Assembly (NCBI GenBank): GCA_001304505.1
Contig: LJUQ01000003.1
Span: 1-53,109, forward strand
From: Bacteroides sp. SM23_62_1
Lineage (GTDB): Bacteria > Bacteroidota > Bacteroidia > Bacteroidales > SM23-62
DNA: 53,109 nt
Reading direction: 5' to 3'
In this document: piece by piece, positions 19,705-29,465 of the stretch
Layout of the letters: every line of letters starts with the position of its first letter
Position numbering within the stretch: position 1 is the first letter of the stretch
Notes under the pieces: generated by a model
Database searches by the model: none
What the model was told of the DNA's origin: nothing
Seen by the model: the letters and a program-made list of their open reading frames with translations, nothing else
Translations under genes and position numbers: made by a program

Positions 19705-20538
19705 TCATGATTCTGCCTCATCCAGTTCTTCCTGTCTTTTTTGCTTGGTCTCAATTCTTTTTGAGATAAATATACCTACTTCATACAAAATTACCAGGGG
19801 TAATGCAACCAGAACCTGGCTGAAAATATCAGGAGGTGTGATAATAGCAGATAAAGCAAGAATAAGTATCAGTGAATGTTTCCTGTATTTCCTGAGAAAT
19901 TTTGGTGTGACCAATCCTACTTTGCTCAAAAAATAAACAAGAATAGGTAGTTCAAAAACAATCCCGCTTGCAAGAACAACCGAAGCCATTGTTGATACAT
20001 AGGAAATTAAATTGATCTGGTTTATTACCTGGTCGCTTACACTATATGATCCGAGAAAATGAATTGACAGAGGGGTAATGATAAAATACCCGAAAAGAAT
20101 CCCCAGTATAAAAAGCAGGGAACTGAAGAATACTGCACCCTTTGCATGTTTTTTCTCTTTGGGATATAATGCTGGTACAATAAACCTCCAGAATTGAAAG
20201 AAAACATATGGAAATGCCAGAACCAATCCTGCAACCAGTGAGACCATAATATGCATGGAAAATTGTCCTGCCATCTTGATACTGATAATTTCAAGTGGCC
20301 GTGAATTAATACATAGTCTTGGTATATTTACTATCCTACCGAAATCACATAAAAGGCGGTTAGTGACAAATTCAGGTGTTTTTGGCTCAAGCAGAATTGT
20401 GTTAAAGACAATATCTTTAAATATAAACGCAACAATTGCCACAACCAGAATAGCTAATAACGATTTAATAATATGCCATCGTAATACCTCAAGATGTTCC
20501 AGAAATGACATTTCATTGTTTTCCTTCTTCGCCATGTT
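19705..20538 (-). CDS. tatC: Sec-independent protein translocase TatC (start likely Met at 20538)
   Basis: MSFLEHLEVLRWHIIKSLLAI; FQFWRFIVPALYPKEKKHA; GIVFELPILVYFLSKVGLVTPKFLRKYRKH. Confidence 0.94.
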   Translation of the reverse strand, partial: NMAKKENNEMSFLEHLEVLRWHIIKSLLAILVVAIVAFIFKDIVFNTILLEPKTPEFVTNRLLCDFGRIVNIPRLCINSRPLEIISIKMAGQFSMHIMVSLVAGLVLAFPYVFFQFWRFIVPALYPKEKKHAKGAVFFSSLLFILGILFGYFIITPLSIHFLGSYSVSDQVINQINLISYVSTMASVVLASGIVFELPILVYFLSKVGLVTPKFLRKYRKHSLILILALSAIITPPDIFSQVLVALPLVILYEVGIFISKRIETKQKRQEELDEAES

Positions 20539-20730
20539 GCAAATCTTCTGAAATTTTGTACCGGATACAGGATAATATGAATAATAACACAATCCGTTAT
20601 ATCATTTATTCCATACAATTCCTGTATCTCAATTTATTTTCCCATTTTATTGAATCAAAACAAAATTGATAAATATATTGAACCTTCCCTTGCCATATTC
20701 CAGCCCTTCCCTCCGAACAAAATAAATACT

Positions 20731-20835
20731 AACCTGTTGTGGGGTTTGTTTTCAGGATATAAATGAATAATAATTACCTGACAACCCTATAAATAATTCA
20801 TTATTAATATCTTCGCCCAGTTCGCACAACGTGTT
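20731..20835. repeat. Related element with matching ends but different centre (105 bp)
   Basis: AACCTGTTGTGG...CGCACAACGTGTT; ends match copies 1 and 2, no GC-rich core. Confidence 0.5.
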
Positions 20836-21090
20836 AAATACTAATTATTTACCATTTATTGTCAATAATATGTCGTATATATATTTTTTATATATTTGCA
20901 CGATTTTTGAAAATACAAATGTATTGATATAATTCAAATTTCAGTAAGCAGTATCCACATTTACTTCCAGACTGCCAATCTCATTTCATCTATCAGTACT
21001 TTATTTTTCAATAAGTTATTTTTTCGTTAAAATGTTAAAATCAGTTTTGATTTTTAACATTATTTGTTTAAATTTAATATGAAGGAAATA

Positions 21091-21203
21091 GTTATACGGC
21101 ACATTTCTAAAAGACATTGATAATTAAGGTGTTACATAATCTTGCCGGCGGCAGATAGAAATCATCAATTAAATTTAATTTTATTTACAGAAAACCGTAT
21201 AAC
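21091..21203. repeat. 113-bp element with 9-bp perfect terminal inverted repeats and GC-rich centre
   Basis: GTTATACGG...TTGCCGGCGGCAG...CCGTATAAC directly upstream of recQ. Confidence 0.5.
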
Positions 21204-21232
21204 GGAATTTTAAGTTATTATTAATAATTGGG

Positions 21233-23419
21233 ATGAGCACAGAAGTTGATGTTTCATTAACCGGATACCTGAAGAAATATTTTGGTTTTGACACCTTCAA
21301 GGGGAATCAGGAGGTCATCATTAGAAGTGTTCTTACAGGTAATGACACATTTGTTTTAATGCCCACGGGAGGTGGCAAATCTTTGTGTTATCAGCTTCCA
21401 TCACTTCTAATGGATGGTACTGCTATTGTTATTTCACCTTTGATTGCCCTGATGAAAAACCAGGTGGATTCTATGCGTAGCTTCAGTACGACGGATGGTA
21501 TCGCACATTTCATGAATTCATCGTTGACGAAGCTTCAGATAGATAAAGTAAAATCTGATTTACTGGCACAGGTGACAAAACTATTGTATGTTGCCCCGGA
21601 ATCACTTACCAAACAGGAGAATATAGATTTTCTTAAAAGAATCAGAATATCTTTTTATGCTGTTGACGAAGCCCATTGTATCTCTGAATGGGGGCATGAT
21701 TTTCGTCCTGAATACAGGAGGATTAGACCGATTATCAATGAAATCGGGGCGGCTCCAATTATCGCTCTAACAGCTACAGCAACACCCAAGGTTCAGCATG
21801 ATATTCAGAAAAACCTGGATATGCTGGATGCCAATGTTTTTAAATCATCCTTCCGAAGACATAATCTCTATTATGAAGTAAGACCGAAAGTTAATGCGAC
21901 GAAAGAGATCATAAAATATATTCTGAACAATCCGGGGAAATCGGGCATTGTATATTGCCTGAGCAGGAAAAAAGTTGAAGAACTGGCTGAGACACTCAGG
22001 GTTAATGGAATAAAGGCATTACCCTACCATGCAGGCATGGATTCTGCGACAAGGACTCAAAACCAGGATAAGTTTTTGATGGAAGAAGCAGATGTTATCG
22101 TAGCTACGATTGCTTTTGGGATGGGAATTGATAAGCCTGATGTAAGGTTTGTAATCCATTATGATATACCCAAAAGTCTTGAAGGGTATTATCAGGAAAC
22201 TGGTAGAGCAGGGCGCGATGGGGGTGAAGGCCGTTGTATTGCATTCTATAGTTACCAGGATATTCAGAAACTGGAAAAATTCATGCAGGGTAAACCGGTT
22301 GCTGAACAGGAAATAGGCAAACAACTTCTTCTGGAAACCGTTGCATATGCTGAATCATCTGTCTGCCGTCCTATACAATTACTCAATTACTTTGGAGAGG
22401 TTATGGAGGAACCATGTGATAATTGTGATAATTGCCTGCATCCAAAAGAAAAAGTTGAAGCTAAAGAAGATATGATCCTGGCCCTGAACACCATTCTGGA
22501 AGTAAAAGAGAAATTTAAAGCCGAACATGTCGCAAATATTTTAGCAGGGAATATAAATTCCGCAATAAAATCCTATAAACATCATAAATTAATTATATTT
22601 GGAGCTGGTAGTGAAAAGGATAAAAAGTACTGGAATGCTCTGCTGCGACAGGCTTTGATTGCACAATTCATTACCAAGGATATTGAAAATTACGGCCTTT
22701 TAAAGATTATCAGGAATGGATATGAATTCCTTAAAAATCCTGTTTCATTTATGATTACTCAGGATCACGAGTTTGATATTACAGATGATCAGGGAGCAGC
22801 GGCACCAGGTGGGGGCACCGGTGCGGTCGATGAAGAATTGTTTCAGATACTGAAGGATCTCAGAAAGAAAATATCCAAGAAGTTAAACCTTCCACCCTTT
22901 GTGATATTTCAGGATCCCTCTCTCGAAGATATGGCAATTCAATACCCGATAAACCTCGAAGAACTGCAAAATATTCAGGGAGTTGGTGCCGGCAAGGCAC
23001 ATCGTTATGGCAAGGAATTCGTCGACATCATCAAAACATATGTTGAAGAAAAGGAGATTATCCGCCCGCAGGATATGGTCGTGAAATCAGTAGTAAATAA
23101 ATCAACTCTGAAAGTTAATATCATTCAAAGCATAGACAGAAAAATTTCCCTTGAAGATATTGCTGCAGCAAAGGATCTTGAAATGAATGAATTATTGAAA
23201 GAGATTGAAGCCATTGTAAACAGTGGAACAAAACTGAATATCAATTACTATATTAACGAGGTTCTGGATGAAGAACATCAACAGGAAATATATGATTATT
23301 TCCGTGAGGCTAAAACGGAATCCATTCAGGATGCATTAAATGAATTGGGAGAAGATGAATATACGGAAGAAGATATTCGTCTGGTCAGAATTAAATTTAT
23401 GTCCGAAATGGGACATTAA
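21233..23419 (+). CDS. recQ: ATP-dependent DNA helicase RecQ
   Basis: TFVLMPTGGGKSLCYQLPSLL, DEAHCISEWGHDFRPEYRRI, QETGRAGRDGGEGRCIAFYS, zinc-binding CDNCDNC, HRDC. Confidence 0.96.
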   Translation: MSTEVDVSLTGYLKKYFGFDTFKGNQEVIIRSVLTGNDTFVLMPTGGGKSLCYQLPSLLMDGTAIVISPLIALMKNQVDSMRSFSTTDGIAHFMNSSLTKLQIDKVKSDLLAQVTKLLYVAPESLTKQENIDFLKRIRISFYAVDEAHCISEWGHDFRPEYRRIRPIINEIGAAPIIALTATATPKVQHDIQKNLDMLDANVFKSSFRRHNLYYEVRPKVNATKEIIKYILNNPGKSGIVYCLSRKKVEELAETLRVNGIKALPYHAGMDSATRTQNQDKFLMEEADVIVATIAFGMGIDKPDVRFVIHYDIPKSLEGYYQETGRAGRDGGEGRCIAFYSYQDIQKLEKFMQGKPVAEQEIGKQLLLETVAYAESSVCRPIQLLNYFGEVMEEPCDNCDNCLHPKEKVEAKEDMILALNTILEVKEKFKAEHVANILAGNINSAIKSYKHHKLIIFGAGSEKDKKYWNALLRQALIAQFITKDIENYGLLKIIRNGYEFLKNPVSFMITQDHEFDITDDQGAAAPGGGTGAVDEELFQILKDLRKKISKKLNLPPFVIFQDPSLEDMAIQYPINLEELQNIQGVGAGKAHRYGKEFVDIIKTYVEEKEIIRPQDMVVKSVVNKSTLKVNIIQSIDRKISLEDIAAAKDLEMNELLKEIEAIVNSGTKLNINYYINEVLDEEHQQEIYDYFREAKTESIQDALNELGEDEYTEEDIRLVRIKFMSEMGH

Positions 23420-23477
23420 ATGACTGGTCTTCATTTTTTTCAACCTCATCCTCTGAGCAACATAAGAAATTCACTCC

Positions 23478-24365
23478 TTGAAAATAGTCTTACAAACTAT
23501 CAATCTGCATAAAAGCTACGGTCATGTTAGAGCGGTGAGCAACCTTTCTGTTTCCATTCATGAGGGTAATGTATACGGTATCCTGGGGCCTAACGGAAGT
23601 GGTAAAACAACTACGCTGGCAATTATCACTGGTGTAATAAGGCCGGATCTGGGTAATTTCTTCTGGTTTGAAGAAAAATCTTCCCATGATATAAGGAAAA
23701 AAATCGGTTCACTGATTGAAATACCTAATTTTTATCCATACCTGAGCCTGAAAAGAAATCTCATGATAATTGCAAGAATAAAAAATGTGCCGGAAACCGA
23801 TATCCCTCGTGTTCTGGATATTACTGGTTTATCAAAAAGAATGAATTCCAGGTATGACACATTATCACTGGGCATGAAACAACGTTTGGCGGTAGCATCT
23901 GTCCTGCTGGGAAATCCTGAAGTACTGGTCCTTGATGAACCAGCCAATAGCCTGGATCCTGAAGGTATTGCAGAAATCAGACAGATTATTAAAGGTGAAG
24001 CTGAAAAAAATAAGACAATTATTCTTGCCAGCCATATACTTGATGAAGTTGAAAAGGTCTGTTCCCATGTGGCCATTTTGAAAAATGGAGAAATGATTGC
24101 CCAGGGGAAGGTGAATGAGCTGCTTGTCTCAAAAGATCCGGTGATCATATCATCTGAAAATCTGGATTTACTCGAAGAGGAGTTGATACGTTCCGGTTTG
24201 ACAGAATCGGTGAACAGGCAAAACGATGAACTTCTGGTTGTGCTTAAAAAGGGTTATACCACGTCAGATATCAATTCCTATGCATTCAGCAAAGGTTTGG
24301 TTCTTACCAGGCTAGAAATAAGAAAAAGAAGCCTTGAATCACAATTCCTGGAGCTGGTAAAATAA
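23478..24365 (+). CDS. ABC transporter ATP-binding protein (BcrA/CcmA-like)
   Basis: GILGPNGSGKTTTLAIITG, LSLGMKQRLAVASVLLGNPEVLVLDEPANSLDPEGI; TTG start. Confidence 0.92.
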   Translation: MKIVLQTINLHKSYGHVRAVSNLSVSIHEGNVYGILGPNGSGKTTTLAIITGVIRPDLGNFFWFEEKSSHDIRKKIGSLIEIPNFYPYLSLKRNLMIIARIKNVPETDIPRVLDITGLSKRMNSRYDTLSLGMKQRLAVASVLLGNPEVLVLDEPANSLDPEGIAEIRQIIKGEAEKNKTIILASHILDEVEKVCSHVAILKNGEMIAQGKVNELLVSKDPVIISSENLDLLEEELIRSGLTESVNRQNDELLVVLKKGYTTSDINSYAFSKGLVLTRLEIRKRSLESQFLELVK

Positions 24366-24370
24366 ACTAT

Positions 24371-25198
24371 ATGAGGAAAATAATTGAAATAGAATTAATA
24401 AAAATAGCTTCATATAATGTATTCAGGGTTCTGATTTTACTTCATCTGATCCTTTTTTTCCTGGTTGTCCTGGTAACATCACAACTGGATATTACTGTTC
24501 CAGGATTCAGCACACATAACCTTTATCAGTTCCCGAATGTCTGGGAATATTTCCCATGGGTTGCAAGCTGGTTTAATATTTTACTTGCTATTATGATCAT
24601 CGTAATTACTGGAAATGAATATACTTATCACACCTTCCGGCAACATGTTATTGATGGATTAAGCCGCAATCAATTGCTATCCGGGAAAGGTGCAGTTATC
24701 ATAATCACCGCTGTTTATGGCACATTGATGGTTTTTTTGTTTTCGATGATTTTCGGTTTTATTTTCACCCGCAATTATACACTCTCTGTATTTTATGAGA
24801 AAATCTATATCCTGTTCGTTTATTTTCTACAGGCAATAGCATACATGTCATTGGGTTTTTTTATTGCTGTCCTTTTCAGGAATACAGGACTTTCCATTAC
24901 ATTGTTTATCCTCTTCAGGTTTGTTATTGAACCTGTCATCCGCCTGTTTTTTCCAAAACATATCCGGTTATTCTTCCCGGTCAAAGTCATATCCAACCTG
25001 ACACCTGTGCCGGAGTTTCTTTCAATTTTTTCCGGTAACACGGAGGTCGACAATACAGCGGTTGATACTTACAGTCTGCGTGAGATGGGGATCCTCCAGG
25101 AAGAATTGCCAATATTAATAAATATACTTCTTGCTGCCGGGTACACTCTCCTTTTTATATCTCTCGCCTGGTTTCTGTTAAGAAGAAGAAATCTGTAA
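24371..25198 (+). CDS. ABC-2 type transporter permease
   Basis: Six predicted TM helices, TGNEYTYHTFRQHVIDGLSRNQLLSGK, 5 nt downstream of the ATPase. Confidence 0.85.
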   Translation: MRKIIEIELIKIASYNVFRVLILLHLILFFLVVLVTSQLDITVPGFSTHNLYQFPNVWEYFPWVASWFNILLAIMIIVITGNEYTYHTFRQHVIDGLSRNQLLSGKGAVIIITAVYGTLMVFLFSMIFGFIFTRNYTLSVFYEKIYILFVYFLQAIAYMSLGFFIAVLFRNTGLSITLFILFRFVIEPVIRLFFPKHIRLFFPVKVISNLTPVPEFLSIFSGNTEVDNTAVDTYSLREMGILQEELPILINILLAAGYTLLFISLAWFLLRRRNL

Positions 25199-25205
25199 GA
25201 TTAAA

Positions 25206-26336
25206 TCACAATAGGACCGGTTTACTTTTTCTTCCCTTCCAGGTGAATGCAAATAGATTTCCCCCAATACCCGTTATGGTGATGTAGAAAAAATATAATA
25301 ATTCTACTGGTATAAATATTCTAAGAAGATACCTTGTTTTGTAAAAAGAAGTTGTGGTGTAAAGAAATATAAAATTAGCAACACATTTTACCATAAACAC
25401 GATCATAAATCCCTGTAAAAGTAATTTGCTGAAGATAGCCCCGACCAGTAAAACCATTAATAAGAAAGAAGTCACAAATACCACAATAGCAGTTATGATT
25501 AATGAAGGGTCCCTGTAATACCTGCTTTTTGATGTCCATCTCACACGCTGGTTAAAAAAATCTGTTGCACTTTTCGAATATGATGTTTCAACGAATGAAG
25601 ACCTTGATTTTAAAAAATGGATTTCATCAGGATATCGTTGTTTGACCCAGTGAAGAAAAAATACATCATCACCGGAAACTGTTAACGTTTGAACATGATT
25701 CGCAAACTGGAGATAAAGTTTCCTTTCGAATCCCATATTTGCGGCGTTGCATAATATCGGCCTGTTGACACCGGCTAATCCGGCCGAGCTGGTAACGAGA
25801 CTTAAAAATTCGAGGTTTTGTATCATGTCCCCGATTTTTTTACTGGCCGGATGAAGTACCGCTCCAAAAATAAGTTTGGATGATCTGGATGAATAATATC
25901 CTGCCATATCAGATATCCATGATTTTTTCAACCTGCAATCGCCGTCTGTAATGAGTACCAGGTCAGATTTTGCTTCTGTTATTCCTTCTATTAATGCGGC
26001 TCTTTTCCCCGATTTTTCATCCGGGAGCTGTAAAATCCTGATTTGATGGACACTTTTAAAGTTCTTGATCAATTTGTAAGTATCATCATCAGAATGATCA
26101 TCGACAATTAAAACCTCAAATTTTTCTTTTGGATATTCCTGCGATACAAGATCATTTAGCAGGTTGTGAATATTGGCTTCTTCATTTCTGACAGGAATCA
26201 CAACCGACAAAAAAAGCACCGGCTGTTTATCTGTTCCCCTGAATTCTTTAATCCTGAACCATCCGATCAGGATGGAAAAGATCAGGAACAGGTATATCAG
26301 GCAAATGATGCTGATGAATATCCAGAATGGGATCAA
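25206..26336 (-). CDS. Membrane-associated glycosyltransferase family 2
   Basis: LSVVIPVRNEEANIHNLLNDL, VLIVDDHSDDDT, LITDGDCRLKKSWI, QRVRWTSKSRYYRD (QxxRW). Confidence 0.9.
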   Translation of the reverse strand: MIPFWIFISIICLIYLFLIFSILIGWFRIKEFRGTDKQPVLFLSVVIPVRNEEANIHNLLNDLVSQEYPKEKFEVLIVDDHSDDDTYKLIKNFKSVHQIRILQLPDEKSGKRAALIEGITEAKSDLVLITDGDCRLKKSWISDMAGYYSSRSSKLIFGAVLHPASKKIGDMIQNLEFLSLVTSSAGLAGVNRPILCNAANMGFERKLYLQFANHVQTLTVSGDDVFFLHWVKQRYPDEIHFLKSRSSFVETSYSKSATDFFNQRVRWTSKSRYYRDPSLIITAIVVFVTSFLLMVLLVGAIFSKLLLQGFMIVFMVKCVANFIFLYTTTSFYKTRYLLRIFIPVELLYFFYITITGIGGNLFAFTWKGRKSKPVLL

Positions 26337-26432
26337 TTTGATAAAATATATTGTTAAATTGTTAAATTGTTATTTGACTGATAATAGATACTGAAACAAC
26401 TGGAATAAGATTAGATTAACAAATAATCCATA

Positions 26433-26834
26433 TTATAAAGGCAATAGTTCTTTGATTGTATTAATTAAGTGATTCAGATTGAATGGCTTGGATACGATTC
26501 TATCGCAGATGAAATCATCGGCCCGGATGGATTCACCATCGGCTACGCTGGCAGTAAGGATGATAACCGGAATATCAGGATGTTTGCTTTTAATTATTTT
26601 TGATGCTTCAAAACCATCCATCTCCGGTAACTGGATATCCATTAAAATTATATTGATCTTATTGCATATTTCACAGGTTTTTATTGCCTCAATACCCGAT
26701 TTTGCCCAGAGGATATTTATTTTGGTTTTCTTGAAAAGACTTTCTAATAATTTATAATTTGCAAGATCATCCTCAACAATTAAAACTGTAAATGCATTCC
26801 AATCAACTTTCTCTGTTTTTTCGTTATTCATCAT
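26433..26834 (-). CDS. Stand-alone response regulator receiver protein (CheY-like)
   Basis: TVLIVEDDLANYKLLESLF, IILMDIQLPEMDGFEASK, PVIILTASV, DRIVSKPFN. Confidence 0.92.
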   Translation of the reverse strand: MMNNEKTEKVDWNAFTVLIVEDDLANYKLLESLFKKTKINILWAKSGIEAIKTCEICNKINIILMDIQLPEMDGFEASKIIKSKHPDIPVIILTASVADGESIRADDFICDRIVSKPFNLNHLINTIKELLPL

Positions 26835-26863
26835 AAAACTTTTCTGTTTTTAGTCATTTCTAA

Positions 26864-28393
26864 TTATCCAAGTATCATCCCGATGATGGTAGCTGAAAGG
26901 AGTGAAGCAAGTGTTCCTGCAAGTAAAGCTTTGAGTCCGAAACGGGATAACAATACTCTCTGACCTGGTGCAAGTGCACCGATACCACCGATCTGTATTC
27001 CGATGGATGCAAAGTTTGCAAATCCACATAAAATATAGGTAGCGACAATGACAGATTTGGTTTCGGCAAAAGATCCGGCAGATTTCAGGTCTGCAAGACT
27101 CAGGTAACTGATAAATTCTGTTAATATAATTTTTTCACCTAACAATCTGCCAACCAGGGTGATATCTTCACCACATATACCTGTAAGCCAGATTACAGGG
27201 GCAAAGATATATCCAAGAATAAATTGCAGTGATAATTCATGATACTGTCCATGTGTAACCCGTTCAATCGCTGTATTCAGAGAAGTCCAGTCACCAATTT
27301 TTAAAAAAATAAAATTAACCATGGCGATAAAAGCCAGAAAGACCAATAGCATTGCAGCCACATTAACAGCTAATCTTAATCCCTGGTAGGTCCCGTTCGT
27401 AATAGCATCAAGGACATTTTTTCCTATCTGGTCTTTTGAAATGTGAATCCCTTCATCAATATTCTGGGTTTGTGGTACCAGAATCTTTGAGATAACTACA
27501 ACTCCGGGTGCAGCCATGACGGATGCTGTTAGAAGATGTTTGGCGAAGATTACACGCTGAACAGGATCATCTCCCCCAAGGATGTTGATGTAGACGGCCA
27601 GCACTCCACCGGCAAGCGTTGCCATGCCACCTGACATAACCAGCATGATTTCTGAAGGATTCATTTTTTCAAGATACTCTTTAATCATAAGAGGAGATTC
27701 TGTTTGCCCAACGAATATATTACCTGCCACGGACAGACTTTCTGCACCGGATAATTTAAGTGCCTTACTGAGTGCCCATGCCAGAGCGTATACAACAGCC
27801 TGAATAATACCAAAATAGAATAAAACACTCATCAATGCAGAAAAGAAAATTATTGTTGGCAGGATTGTTACGACAAAATTTATAAGAGGTGGTTCAATTA
27901 TACCTGTTTCTGTTGATTTAAAAAGAAATTCTGTTCCTGCAAATGTAAAATCAATTACTTTAATATATAGTTTCCCGGCAAATTCAAAGAATACCTGCAC
28001 TGCCGGGATCCATAGTATACAGATAGCAAGCAGCAGTTGAATAGCAAGCCCGATACCAACTAATTTCCAGGATACTGCCCTTATATTTGAACTGAAAAGG
28101 CAGGCAAGTAAGATCAGTACAATCATCCCGGCAATACCCCTTAAAATCCTGATCAGGTTAAAATGAAATTTGCTGGTTGCCGGAATAATCTGATTTGTCT
28201 CATTGAATGGTCTCGGTTTGGTTATAATGCCCGAATCTGCAACACCTTTGTTAAGACTATCTGGAAAAAGAACAGAGGAATTTACGACTGAATTACTGTC
28301 AGTTAGAGCAGTTTCTGAATACAGGGAAGCTATGGAGTGATTATTGTATAAAACAGGAATGATCAGGAGAAAACCGATAATGATTTTTTTCAT
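26864..28393 (-). CDS. Concentrative nucleoside transporter (NupC/CNT family) with N-terminal signal peptide and ~80-aa extension
   Basis: VAGNIFVGQTESPLMIKEYLEKMNPSEIMLVMSGGMATLAGGVLAVYI; LCGFANFASIGIQIGGIGALAPG; N-term MKKIIIGFLLIIPVLYNNHSIA. Confidence 0.92.
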   Translation of the reverse strand: MKKIIIGFLLIIPVLYNNHSIASLYSETALTDSNSVVNSSVLFPDSLNKGVADSGIITKPRPFNETNQIIPATSKFHFNLIRILRGIAGMIVLILLACLFSSNIRAVSWKLVGIGLAIQLLLAICILWIPAVQVFFEFAGKLYIKVIDFTFAGTEFLFKSTETGIIEPPLINFVVTILPTIIFFSALMSVLFYFGIIQAVVYALAWALSKALKLSGAESLSVAGNIFVGQTESPLMIKEYLEKMNPSEIMLVMSGGMATLAGGVLAVYINILGGDDPVQRVIFAKHLLTASVMAAPGVVVISKILVPQTQNIDEGIHISKDQIGKNVLDAITNGTYQGLRLAVNVAAMLLVFLAFIAMVNFIFLKIGDWTSLNTAIERVTHGQYHELSLQFILGYIFAPVIWLTGICGEDITLVGRLLGEKIILTEFISYLSLADLKSAGSFAETKSVIVATYILCGFANFASIGIQIGGIGALAPGQRVLLSRFGLKALLAGTLASLLSATIIGMILG

Positions 28394-28406
28394 TCAGAAT
28401 TTAGAA

Positions 28407-29024
28407 TTAACTGGTCTTTCGCCTGTTTAATTCATCTCGTATCATTGAAGCACGTTCATAATCTTCATTATTGATTGCTGTTTGCAGCATTTCCTTCAGC
28501 TCTTCATCAGATAGCTCCTTAAATTCCTCGCTGGATTTCCCGTGACCGGAAGATGTTGGTGATTTAACTGGCCCCGAATCTTTTTCAGATCCTTTTCCTG
28601 CGGTTTCTTTTCCAAATTCAAGAACGATCCCTGCCCTTTCCATTATTTCTTCGGTTGTAAAAATTGGGCATTTAAAACGCAATGCCAGTGCAATGGCATC
28701 GGAAGTTCTGGCGTCAACAGCCAGACGATTTTTACCATCATCACACAAAAGCTTTGAATAGAATACTCCTTCTTCAAGTTTATAAATATTAACTTCAAGA
28801 AGGTCAATTTTAAATGAAACGGCAAAATTCAAAAACAGGTCATGTGTAAGTGGACGCGGGGGTTTTAATCCTTCAAGTTGTATGGCAATGGCCTGGGCTT
28901 CAAATCCTCCAACGATAATGGGAATCCTTCTGTCACCGTTTTCCTCAGTCAGCACCAATGCATAAGCTCCTGATTGGGTTTGACTGTAGGATATTCCAAG
29001 CACGTTCAGTTTTATCTTACTCAT
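28407..29024 (-). CDS. Bifunctional nuclease (DUF151/BFN) domain + C-terminal UVR motif protein
   Basis: YALVLTEENGDRRIPIIVGGFEAQAIAIQLEG, VDARTSDAIALALRFKCPIF; C-term LSDEELKEMLQTAINNEDYERASMIRDELNRRK. Confidence 0.9.
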   Translation of the reverse strand: MSKIKLNVLGISYSQTQSGAYALVLTEENGDRRIPIIVGGFEAQAIAIQLEGLKPPRPLTHDLFLNFAVSFKIDLLEVNIYKLEEGVFYSKLLCDDGKNRLAVDARTSDAIALALRFKCPIFTTEEIMERAGIVLEFGKETAGKGSEKDSGPVKSPTSSGHGKSSEEFKELSDEELKEMLQTAINNEDYERASMIRDELNRRKTS

Positions 29025-29171
29025 CTGTCAGTGTTAGGCAGGTCGATCTGACCTTATCATTCACACAAATATAATGAAATGATTTTTTCTTGTACTAGTA
29101 ATTACAGACATTGTTGGATTAATAGAATGTTAAATTGTTAATTTGTTCATAAGGCTAATATGATACAAATA

Positions 29172-29290
29172 TGTCCGGTTAACAACCGGACTTAACAGTA
29201 ATTACCCCTGTTATATGGTCCGGTTAACAACCGGACTTAACAGTATTCACCTTCGTCGGAAGGTCCGGTTGGAAACCAGACCTTCTCTGG
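29172..29290. repeat. Three tandem CCGGTT-type hairpin repeats upstream of the large T9SS cargo gene
   Basis: TGTCCGGTTAACAACCGGACTTAACAGT at 29172-29199, near-identical at 29218-29244, diverged GAAGGTCCGGTTGGAAACCAGACCTTC at about 29259. Confidence 0.85.
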
Positions 29291-29465
29291 AGAACTTCAC
29301 ACCTTACCACCTTTGCAATTTCCCACACAAATTCCTGTATTTCATCCCTCCAGAAGGTAGTTCATCACAAAAATTTGACTATTATCCGGGAATGATATAA
29401 CTTGTATATAATAAGAGTGATTTGTGCACTGTTTTCAGGGATTGTCAAACGGTAAACAATCTGCC

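Noticed and set aside
23478-25198. Bacteriocin self-immunity or antimicrobial-resistance system
   Set aside because: ABC ATPase plus permease is BcrA-like but no peptide precursor, modification enzyme or sensor is adjacent; left as a generic ABC exporter.
26433-26834. Two-component system
   Set aside because: Receiver domain only; no histidine kinase or output domain nearby.
29172-29290. CRISPR array
   Set aside because: Only 2-3 diverging units, self-complementary repeats, spacer-like gaps too few and no cas genes.
29215-29400. 61-aa plus-strand ORF
   Set aside because: Overlaps the hairpin repeats; no protein-like features.
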